5,478 nt of DNA from Bryobacterales bacterium. GTDB lineage: Bacteria > Acidobacteriota > Terriglobia > Bryobacterales > Bryobacteraceae. Made by a program: the position numbers and the translations under genes. The stretch is from contig JAEHDI010001089.1 of the NCBI GenBank assembly GCA_016880505.1, positions 1 through 5,478 on the forward strand. The letters run 5' to 3'. This document shows positions 1 to 5,478 of the stretch, in pieces. Numbering within the stretch: position 1 is the stretch's first letter; each line of letters begins with the position of its first letter. The notes beneath the pieces were generated by a model. That model did not search any database, was not told where the DNA came from, and worked only from the letters and a program-made list of their open reading frames with translations.

Positions 1-1
1 A

Positions 2-781
2 GCCAACAGCAAGGCGAAGGGCATCAACCCGGATTCCTTCTTGCGCCGTGCCATCGACCGCTACGACGGAGAGATACTCCACAATGACCACAGCCTCGAA
101 GTCCTGGTCAACAAACTGAAGGAACTGCGCCTGCTCGATAACACCCTGCTCGTCGTGCTTTCGGATCACGGCGAGGAATTCTGGGATCATGGCTGGACCG
201 CCCACGGCCACTCGCTCTACCAGGAACTGACGCATTCCGTTCTTGTGATGTCCAACTCGAGGCTGTTGCCTACACCCCGGCGAGTGCCGGACACCGTCCA
301 GTTGATCGACCTGATGCCGACGCTGATCGAGATGCTCGGAATCCAACCCAAGGGCATCATCCAGGGCCAGAGTCTCGTGCCACTACTGAAAGGCCAGTCC
401 ATGATGCGCAAGGTGCCGGTGATGTCCTCCAAGCCGCGGCACCCTCTAGCCAAGCCGACCGGCTTCGTTCCGGAGAATCGGACGGGCACGTTCGCCATCT
501 GGGACGGGCCGTGGAAATTGCTGTACCGGGACCAGGCCCGGCTGGCGGGGCTGCCCGAAGTGGAACTGTATGACCGCCGCAGTGATCGCGGGGAAACAAC
601 GAACGTCGCGGCGCAAGATCCTGGCGTCGTCAGCAGGTTGAGGGCCGAGATCGACCGATGGATGAAAGCCCAGGACCAGATCAAGAAACTGCTTGGGCCG
701 GGAGGAACGACGACCCTCGACAAACAGTCGATCGAACGTCTGCGCAGCCTTGGATACCTCGGCGGCAAATCGTCTCAGTAG
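2..781 (+). CDS. Type I sulfatase (alkaline-phosphatase superfamily), C-terminal part, truncated by window edge
   Basis: This is the C-terminal ~259 residues of a sulfatase, which hydrolyses sulfate esters. The reading frame is open to the left edge, so the true start lies outside; a TTG at 41 is in frame but is only a Leu codon inside the protein. The sequence shows a YDGEI segment, then VVLSDHGEEF (about 149-181), where the Asp-His pair matches the metal-binding motif of S1 sulfatases. HGHSLYQE follows, then an LMPTLIEMLG helix that recurs in this family. Near the C-terminus come a WKLLYR...VELYDRRSDRGETTN segment, the usual sulfatase C-subdomain, and an ERLRSLGYLGG tail typical of acidobacterial-type sulfatases. 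The catalytic formylglycine motif (C/S-x-P-x-R) must lie upstream and is not visible, so activity, substrate and export signal cannot be judged. It ends with TAG at 779-781, 25 bases before the GH20-like gene, and is probably the upstream member of the same operon. Family call is firm; substrate unknown. Confidence 0.9.
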   Translation, partial: ANSKAKGINPDSFLRRAIDRYDGEILHNDHSLEVLVNKLKELRLLDNTLLVVLSDHGEEFWDHGWTAHGHSLYQELTHSVLVMSNSRLLPTPRRVPDTVQLIDLMPTLIEMLGIQPKGIIQGQSLVPLLKGQSMMRKVPVMSSKPRHPLAKPTGFVPENRTGTFAIWDGPWKLLYRDQARLAGLPEVELYDRRSDRGETTNVAAQDPGVVSRLRAEIDRWMKAQDQIKKLLGPGGTTTLDKQSIERLRSLGYLGGKSSQ

Positions 782-796
782 TTTCGGACAGGAATT

Positions 797-800
797 GGAA
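797..800 (+). promoter_or_regulatory. Weak ribosome binding site of the GH20-like gene
   Basis: GGAA ends 6 bases before the ATG at 807. A second candidate, AGGAA at 790-794, is 12 bases away and less well placed. Both are weak, but either supports the ATG at 807. The 25-base gap after the sulfatase stop shows no obvious promoter or terminator, which fits co-transcription. Confidence 0.4.
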
Positions 801-806
801 ACACAT

Positions 807-3035
807 ATGCCGGTATACCGCACACTCGGACTCCTGCTTTGCTTGTTCAGTATTCTTTCCGCGGAGACCTCGACCCCATTGTGGTCGCGCGGGTACTCGA
901 TCGTTCCGTCGCCACAACGTGTTCAGCTCGACGGCCAAGACGTTGTGCTGGGCACCTCATGGACTGTGGATGCCGGGCCTCTCGGCCCGCGACATATCGC
1001 GGCTCGCACATTGCTTCGGGACTTCGAGTCTCTGCACGGGTTGACGCTGAAAACTGGTGGAGGAGACGCCTCGATCCGGCTGTCCATCGCTCCCGGAACC
1101 GTGATCACCGGCGGCGACAAGGAGATTGACCGTCAGGGCTATCGGCTGACCATCCGCCCGGACCGGATCGAGATCACGGGCAATGCCGAAGAAGGCCTGT
1201 TCTACGGGGTCCAATCGCTGCTGCAACTTGCGAGATGGTCGGCCGATGGAAGGCTGACCGTACCGCGCGCGGTGATCGAAGATTGGCCAAGTCTCCAATT
1301 GCGATTCCTGCACTGGGACACCAAGCACCACCAGGACCGCATGGAAACGCTGAAGCGGTATCTCGACTGGGCCGCCCGTCTCAAGGTGAACATGATCGGC
1401 TTCGAGCTTGAAGACAAGTTCGAGTATCCGGCGCATCCCGTGATCGGTGCTCCCGGCGCGTTCACCACGGCGGAGTTGCAGAAACTCGTCGACTACGGAC
1501 TGGAAAGGTATATCCAGATCGTGCCGAATATTCAGGCTCCGGCGCACATGGCCTACGCACTGAAGCATCCGGAGTTCGCCGACCTGCGATCCAACGGGAA
1601 CAACTACATGGCGAACCTGTGCGATGAGCGTTCGTACGACCTGATCTTCTCGATGTACGACGATGTCATCAAGGCGACGAAAGGCCTGGGTTATTTCTTC
1701 GTCTCCACCGACGAAATCTACTACGCTGGCGACGACCCACGGTGTAAGGAGCCCTATAATCCGGTCAATCGCAGTCTCAAGTGGGCGGAGTTCGCCAGGC
1801 GCGCCCACGCTTTTCTAGCGTCGCGCAATCGCAGAATGCTTGCGTGGGTGGAATATCCTCTCCTGCCGGAACACGTGAAGCTGCTGCCCCCGGACATCAT
1901 TGACGGTGTCATGGGCAACCCGGAGTACATGGAGACAGAGAACAAGCTCGGCATGCGGCAACTGATCTACACGTCTCTTCAGGGCGAAGAAAAGCTCTTC
2001 CCAAATCATCTTGACCTGGGAGGCGAGTACGGCGTCTCACGGAGCCGGCTTCAGGATGCATTTGACGCGATATCCGGAGGCCGCGTGTGGAAGGCGAACC
2101 CCATCGGAGTGTTCGGCGCGGCCTGGGGAGACTCGGGTCTGCACAACGAGACATTCTGGCTGGGCTGGTCGGCCGTGGCGCAGTACGGATGGAACCGCAC
2201 GGCTGCTCCCGTCGATCAGCACATCGCGGAGTTCCTCAGCTTGTATTACGGCCCGCACGCCGAGAATATGGGCGAGGTTTATCGCATGCTCCAACTGCAG
2301 GCGAGGGCATGGCAGAGCAGTTGGGATCGCGTGCGATCCAGGGAACGCGGGCTTGGGTACGCACACTGGGATGGCCGAAAGGGCGTCGGTGACGCGATCA
2401 AGTGGGACATGACAATGACGCCGCCGGCATTGCCGTCCCTTCCAAGTCTGGCTCATCAGCCGTCGTTTTCTGAGAAGTATCGGAACCATCTCGCGAAGCT
2501 CCCGGAGCTAATTGTGGAGAACGACCGGCTCGTGCTCGCGCTCCAGTCGAACCTCGCAAAGGCGGACCGTAACCGGTACAGTCTTGAGGTGTTCCTTTCC
2601 CTTGCGAAATTCGCCGGGCACAAGTGGCGATTAATGGCCGGGCTTTCGGAAGCCGAGAAGTCCTTCGCAGCTGCGCAGGCGGCACACACGCAGAAGAAAC
2701 CGAAGCTGGCGGCAAACCATCTTCTTGCGGCAGCCTCGCGTGTGAAAACACTGGAGGCGGACGGTGTGAAGACCTTCCGAGATCTGGTTGTGGTCTTCGA
2801 GAAGAGCCGGCTGCCGAAGGGACAGTCGGTCGGCGAACGGAAATTCGTCCACATTTTTGACGACACAAAGGACCACTGGGCTGATCGGACGCCGGATCTC
2901 GGCTACATGATGGCCCCGGAAAGAAGCATCAGGCTTGGGGACTGGCAAAAGAAGCTGGCCGATCTGACGGCGGGCTACGCAAAGCAGAACAATGTCCCCG
3001 CCCGGCAGTTGACGGGCGAATTGGAGGAGGAGTGA
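807..3035 (+). CDS. Secreted GH20-like glycoside hydrolase (beta-N-acetylhexosaminidase family)
   Basis: The protein has 742 residues. The ATG at 807 was chosen because it immediately precedes a signal peptide (MPVYRTLGLLLCLFSILSA, cleavage near residue 19); the frame is open further upstream, but that would overlap the sulfatase and bury the signal. Residues ~28-158 resemble the GH20b/zincin-like N-terminal domain (IVPSPQ; GYRLTIRPDRIEITG; GLFYGVQSLLQL). Residues ~163-465 resemble the GH20 TIM barrel: LRFLHWD, LKVNMIGFELED, IVPNIQAPAHM (238-248), HPEFADLR, then VSTDE with the Asp302-Glu303 pair expected to orient the acetamido group and act as general acid. AAWGDSG (438-444) fits the conserved Trp-containing strand of GcnA-like GH20 proteins. 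Residues ~470-742 look mostly helical and I cannot name them. The motif before the DE pair differs from the usual H-x-G-G-D-E, so the exact sugar is uncertain; beta-linked GlcNAc or GalNAc is the family default. It probably acts in the periplasm or outside the cell. Confidence 0.85.
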   Translation: MPVYRTLGLLLCLFSILSAETSTPLWSRGYSIVPSPQRVQLDGQDVVLGTSWTVDAGPLGPRHIAARTLLRDFESLHGLTLKTGGGDASIRLSIAPGTVITGGDKEIDRQGYRLTIRPDRIEITGNAEEGLFYGVQSLLQLARWSADGRLTVPRAVIEDWPSLQLRFLHWDTKHHQDRMETLKRYLDWAARLKVNMIGFELEDKFEYPAHPVIGAPGAFTTAELQKLVDYGLERYIQIVPNIQAPAHMAYALKHPEFADLRSNGNNYMANLCDERSYDLIFSMYDDVIKATKGLGYFFVSTDEIYYAGDDPRCKEPYNPVNRSLKWAEFARRAHAFLASRNRRMLAWVEYPLLPEHVKLLPPDIIDGVMGNPEYMETENKLGMRQLIYTSLQGEEKLFPNHLDLGGEYGVSRSRLQDAFDAISGGRVWKANPIGVFGAAWGDSGLHNETFWLGWSAVAQYGWNRTAAPVDQHIAEFLSLYYGPHAENMGEVYRMLQLQARAWQSSWDRVRSRERGLGYAHWDGRKGVGDAIKWDMTMTPPALPSLPSLAHQPSFSEKYRNHLAKLPELIVENDRLVLALQSNLAKADRNRYSLEVFLSLAKFAGHKWRLMAGLSEAEKSFAAAQAAHTQKKPKLAANHLLAAASRVKTLEADGVKTFRDLVVVFEKSRLPKGQSVGERKFVHIFDDTKDHWADRTPDLGYMMAPERSIRLGDWQKKLADLTAGYAKQNNVPARQLTGELEEE
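3023..3032 (+). promoter_or_regulatory. Strong Shine-Dalgarno of the esterase gene, inside the end of the GH20-like gene
   Basis: The run GGAGGAGGAG lies 4 bases upstream of the ATG at 3037 (the GGAGG core at 3023-3027 is 9 bases away, the one at 3026-3030 is 6). The same bases encode the C-terminal Glu-Glu-Glu of the upstream protein, followed by TGA at 3033-3035 and one spacer base. This fixes the start of the downstream gene and indicates translational coupling. Confidence 0.85.
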
Positions 3036-3036
3036 T

Positions 3037-5151
3037 ATGAAACCGATTCTGGCGATTGCCCTGGCAATCACGACCACCTCGCCGATAATGGCGCAGTCCT
3101 CGCAGGAACTGAACTTCCTTTCCGGCCTTTCCGACGGGAGAGATCTGCGTACGATGCTTCCGTCCTATCTGAACGCCAAGGCGGGAAGACTGCTCGAAGA
3201 GCGGCGGCAAAAAATCGCAGGTTTCTCCGGAAAGGCGGACATCGAGAACCGAAGGCGTTACATCCGGGAGAAAATGATCGAGGCGCTCGGCGGACTACCG
3301 GAGCGCGCTCCTCTGAACGCTCGTGTCGTTGGCACGGTTGAGCACGAGGATTACCGCGTCGAGAAGATCATCTTCGAGAGCCAACCGCGTTCTTATGTCA
3401 CGGCCAATCTGTACCTGCCGAAGCAGGGGAAGCCGCCTTATCCTGCCATCCTGTTTCCGCTCGGCCATGAGTCCGGCGCGAAAGCCCACGAAGCTTGGCA
3501 GTACCTGCTGATTTCATTCGCGAAGAAGGGCTTCGTCGCTTTGACGTGGGACCCCGTCGGTCAAGGGGAACGCGTCCAGATTTGGGACGACGACTTGGGC
3601 GGCTCGAAGCTCGTTCAGTCGACCATCGAGCACACCATACTCGGAATCCAGTGTCTGCTCGTCGGCGACAACCTCGCACGCTACACGATCTGGGATGGCA
3701 TGCGCGCGCTCGACTATCTTCTGTCTCGTCCGGAGGTGGACCCAAAACGCGTAGGATGCACCGGCAACTCGGGCGGCGGCACGCACACCGCATACCTCTC
3801 GGCGCTCGACGACCGGATTCAAGTCGCGGCGCCATCCTGCTTTCTTACCTCCTGGGAGAGACTGTTGGCGACAATCGGACCACAGGATGCGGAGCAGTGC
3901 CTGCCGCCGTGGATCGCCGACGGGTTAGATCACCCGGACTTTGTGCACGCATTCGCGCCGAAACCCTACCTGATGCTCTCGGCGATTCGCGATTTCTTTT
4001 CGATATCAGGCGCGCGGTCGACGTACGCCGAGGCGGCAAAGGTCTACGCGCTGCTTGGGGCAAGGGACAAAGTGAGCATGTTCGAAGCAGATGACGGCCA
4101 CGGCTATTCCAAGCCGCGACGCTTGGCGTCGTATCGCTGGTTTAGCCGCTGGCTCAAAGGAATCGACGAGGAACAAACCGAGCCGGACGTCGCCATCGCC
4201 ACGGAAGAGGAGCTGTACTGCACAAAGACGGGACAGGTGGCGACTTCGTTGGGTGGCGAAACAGTCTTCTCCCTGAACAAGCGCCGTTTCGATGAAGTCA
4301 AAGCGAAGTCGAGGTTCAACGGAGCGGAGGATGTCCGCCGCTTTGTTGGCTTCGAGAAGCGGCAGGACCCGCCCGCGGTGCATCCGTTTGGCGTGCTCCA
4401 GCGCTCCGGTTACCGCATCGAGAAGCTCGTTTACGAGAGCGAGCCCGGCATGCGGATTCCATCGCTGCTCTACCTTCCGGACACTCCTGGCGGCAGGAAG
4501 CCGGCGGCAATCTACGTTCACGGGGCGGGAAAGGCTGCCGCACACTCCGATATCGAGGACTTGGTGAAGGGCGGACTGATGGTGCTCTCGATCGATGCCC
4601 GCGGTATGGGTGAGACGCGTTCCATATCGGATGAAGGGGCGTCCGGCTGGTCTCGCTATTTTGGAGACTTTGAGAGCACGATGACGGGCATGCTCACCGG
4701 CAAGCCTCTGGTCGCAATGCGGGCCGAGGATGTGAGCCGAGGTGTTGACGTGCTGGCAGGTAGGCCCGAAGTCGATGCGGAGCGAATTACCGCGTTTGGC
4801 TACGGTGCCGGTGCGGTCCCAGTGCTCTACGCAGCGGCTTTCGATCCTCGCATCCGGAAAGTTGCGCTCGAGCGGATGCTGCTTTCTTACGAGGCGGTTG
4901 TGTCCGGCCGGATTCATCAGGGAGTCTTCGAGAACGCCGTGCGGGGAGCGCTTCGCCACTATGACCTGCCGGATCTCGTCCGCTGGTTGTCGCCGAGGCC
5001 GGTTCGCATAGTCGATGCGGTCGATCCCGTCGGCCGTTTGATTCCAGTGGCAGAGGTCAGCCAGGGCTATTCACGAGCAGGTGGCAATGTGGGTGTGGTC
5101 CGCCGCGAGCCGAACACCGGCGCCGTCTCGCTTTACCGCGATCTTTTGTAA
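3037..5151 (+). CDS. Secreted two-domain alpha/beta hydrolase, acetylxylan-esterase (AXE1)-like; second domain degenerate
   Basis: The protein has 704 residues. A signal peptide is visible (MKPILAIALAITTTSPIMA, cleavage near residue 19-20), so it is probably exported. Domain 1 (~98-375) has a complete alpha/beta-hydrolase triad: Ser245 in GNSGGG, Asp319 in AIRDFF and His355 in DDGHGYSKP. The APKPYLMLSAIRDFF and GPQDAEQ segments resemble proteins annotated as AXE1-type acetylxylan esterases, which remove acetyl groups from polysaccharides. Domain 2 (~450-704) repeats the layout (YRIEKLVYESEP, VHGAGKA, RPEVDAERI) but carries GYGAG at the nucleophile elbow, with Gly590 in place of Ser, and no His in the matching C-terminal place. 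Only domain 1 should therefore be catalytic. The gene begins one base after the GH20-like gene with an excellent Shine-Dalgarno, so it is very likely translated from the same mRNA. Substrate is not determinable; a peptidase or other carboxylesterase role is a less likely alternative. Confidence 0.85.
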   Translation: MKPILAIALAITTTSPIMAQSSQELNFLSGLSDGRDLRTMLPSYLNAKAGRLLEERRQKIAGFSGKADIENRRRYIREKMIEALGGLPERAPLNARVVGTVEHEDYRVEKIIFESQPRSYVTANLYLPKQGKPPYPAILFPLGHESGAKAHEAWQYLLISFAKKGFVALTWDPVGQGERVQIWDDDLGGSKLVQSTIEHTILGIQCLLVGDNLARYTIWDGMRALDYLLSRPEVDPKRVGCTGNSGGGTHTAYLSALDDRIQVAAPSCFLTSWERLLATIGPQDAEQCLPPWIADGLDHPDFVHAFAPKPYLMLSAIRDFFSISGARSTYAEAAKVYALLGARDKVSMFEADDGHGYSKPRRLASYRWFSRWLKGIDEEQTEPDVAIATEEELYCTKTGQVATSLGGETVFSLNKRRFDEVKAKSRFNGAEDVRRFVGFEKRQDPPAVHPFGVLQRSGYRIEKLVYESEPGMRIPSLLYLPDTPGGRKPAAIYVHGAGKAAAHSDIEDLVKGGLMVLSIDARGMGETRSISDEGASGWSRYFGDFESTMTGMLTGKPLVAMRAEDVSRGVDVLAGRPEVDAERITAFGYGAGAVPVLYAAAFDPRIRKVALERMLLSYEAVVSGRIHQGVFENAVRGALRHYDLPDLVRWLSPRPVRIVDAVDPVGRLIPVAEVSQGYSRAGGNVGVVRREPNTGAVSLYRDLL
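4384..5148 (+). other. Degenerate second alpha/beta-hydrolase domain of the esterase (internal duplication)
   Basis: This region codes for residues ~450-704 and parallels residues ~98-375 of the same protein. Matching segments are YRVEKIIFESQP (106-117) with YRIEKLVYESEP (459-470), and RPEVDPKRV (231-239) with RPEVDAERI (576-584). At the elbow, GNSGG aligns with GYGAG, so the nucleophile codon is GGT (Gly590, bases 4804-4806) where domain 1 has TCG (Ser245, bases 3769-3771). DAVDP near residues 660-664 could match the acid region, but the DGHGYSKP histidine has no counterpart. HGAG at 495-498 keeps an oxyanion-hole-like motif. A structural or glycan-binding role is possible but is inference. 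Confidence 0.7.
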
Positions 5152-5156
5152 TCGCC

Positions 5157-5333
5157 CTATGCGGGCTTTCGCGTCGCCCAGACGGTGGCTGCCACGAACC
5201 AAACGACAGACCCGACGGTGAGCACCTGCCTGTATGTGCTCTCGTCGACACTGCCCCAGAAATAAGGAAGCGGCGCCGCGACGCAGATCCCAAGGCTGAG
5301 CACACTCGCAACTGCGGCGATTGTACGGATCAT
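5157..5333 (-). CDS. Small predicted membrane protein, 58 residues, two hydrophobic segments
   Basis: I do not recognise a named family. The frame runs from ATG (complement of 5331-5333) to TAG (complement of 5157-5159). The product begins MIRTIAAVASVLSLGICVAA, a hydrophobic segment reaching a PYFWGS turn; a polar stretch (VDESTYRQ) follows, then a second hydrophobic segment (VLTVGSVVWFVAATVWA) and a basic end (TRKPA). This suggests a two-helix hairpin in the inner membrane. A purine-rich stretch with six G's (complement of about 5344-5351) lies 10-17 bases upstream and may act as ribosome binding site, although the spacing is long. The start is one base from the stop of the upstream minus-strand gene, which argues for a real, coupled gene. 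From memory, short proteins of this shape sometimes follow sodium/solute symporter genes, but nothing here proves that. The coding call rests on composition, hydrophobic pattern and gene packing, not on homology. Confidence 0.6.
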   Translation of the reverse strand: MIRTIAAVASVLSLGICVAAPLPYFWGSVDESTYRQVLTVGSVVWFVAATVWATRKPA

Positions 5334-5334
5334 C

Positions 5335-5478
5335 TCAGGAAAGCCCCCCTTTCGACGCCGCGTGTTCCTCCCGGCTCACCACTCTCGGTGGGCCGAAGGC
5401 CATCTGTAGCGCCGTGTACGAGATCAACGCAATGAAGTATCCCGGCAGCCACCGGAAGAACAGGTGGATGGGCATGAA
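5335..5478 (-). CDS. C-terminal end of a membrane protein, truncated by window edge
   Basis: The last 47 residues of a minus-strand frame that is open to the right edge, ending at TGA (complement of 5335-5337). Visible features are a hydrophobic stretch (RWLPGYFIALISYTALQMAF), probably the final membrane helix, followed by a polar tail (GPPRVVSREEHAASKGGLS) likely to be outside the membrane. A Met at residue 2 of the visible part (complement of 5473-5475) could in principle start a 46-residue protein, but a longer gene continuing to the right is equally or more likely. The stop is separated from the ATG of the 58-residue membrane protein by one base, so the two probably form one operon. I do not recognise the family; a transporter C-terminus is a guess. 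Confidence 0.55.
   Translation of the reverse strand, partial: FMPIHLFFRWLPGYFIALISYTALQMAFGPPRVVSREEHAASKGGLS

Noticed and set aside
693..806. Upstream extension of the GH20-like frame to a start at 693
   Set aside because: It would overlap the sulfatase by 89 bases, add a polar Arg/Ser-rich segment in front of an obvious signal peptide, and has no better ribosome binding site than the ATG at 807.
957..1808. Long open frame (283 codons) on the minus strand
   Set aside because: It lies wholly within the GH20-like gene, and its product is Arg/Val/Asp-rich without recognisable motifs; it is a shadow of GC-rich coding sequence on the other strand.
4006..4959. Long open frame (317 codons) on the minus strand
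   Set aside because: It lies wholly within the esterase gene, whose motifs and domain repeat are clear; the minus-strand product has no recognisable domain and a composition typical of an antisense shadow.
5138..5155. Inverted repeat gcgat / atcgc around the esterase stop as a terminator
   Set aside because: The stem is only 5 bp with an 8-base loop and is not followed by a T run; it is too weak to call.
5154..5169. GCCC-TATGC-GGGC hairpin followed by TTT
   Set aside because: A 4-bp stem and three T's are expected by chance in GC-rich DNA.
5057..5311. 84-codon minus-strand frame across the end of the esterase
   Set aside because: It overlaps both the esterase 3' end and the 58-residue membrane-protein frame; its product is Arg/Ser/Pro-rich and low-complexity, unlike the hydrophobic pattern in the neighbouring frame.

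Overview
The window is a dense stretch of GC-rich bacterial DNA (roughly 60% G+C by eye) from a saprophytic, glycan-degrading organism. The protein style suggests Acidobacteriota of the Bryobacterales/Solibacter type, or possibly Planctomycetota/Verrucomicrobiota. The clues are a sulfatase ending in an 'LRSLGYLGG'-type tail, a secreted GH20-like hydrolase and a secreted AXE1-like esterase. This assignment is inference from family resemblance; there is no rRNA or other marker gene here.

Layout. Positions 1-781 (+) hold the C-terminal part of a type I sulfatase; its start and active-site region lie left of the window. After a 25-base gap comes a secreted GH20-like beta-N-acetylhexosaminidase family protein (807-3035, +). 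One base later comes a secreted protein with two alpha/beta-hydrolase domains of the acetylxylan-esterase type (3037-5151, +). Five bases after that, facing the other way, lie two very small genes on the minus strand: a 58-residue predicted membrane protein (5157-5333) and, one base upstream of it, the C-terminal end of another membrane protein that runs off the right edge (5335-5478).

How the genes may work together. The three plus-strand genes are tightly spaced and co-directional, and the second and third appear translationally coupled. They look like an operon of exported enzymes that remove sulfate, beta-linked (amino)sugars and acyl groups from a decorated polysaccharide. The natural substrate cannot be read from the sequence.

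The most notable features are (i) the second half of the esterase, an internal duplication whose catalytic Ser is Gly and whose catalytic His is absent, so it looks like a pseudo-hydrolase domain; (ii) the divergent active-site motif of the GH20-like protein; and (iii) the coupled pair of tiny membrane-protein genes converging on the operon with almost no intergenic space. I found no RNA gene, CRISPR array, insertion sequence or convincing terminator, and no gene-free stretch longer than 25 bases.
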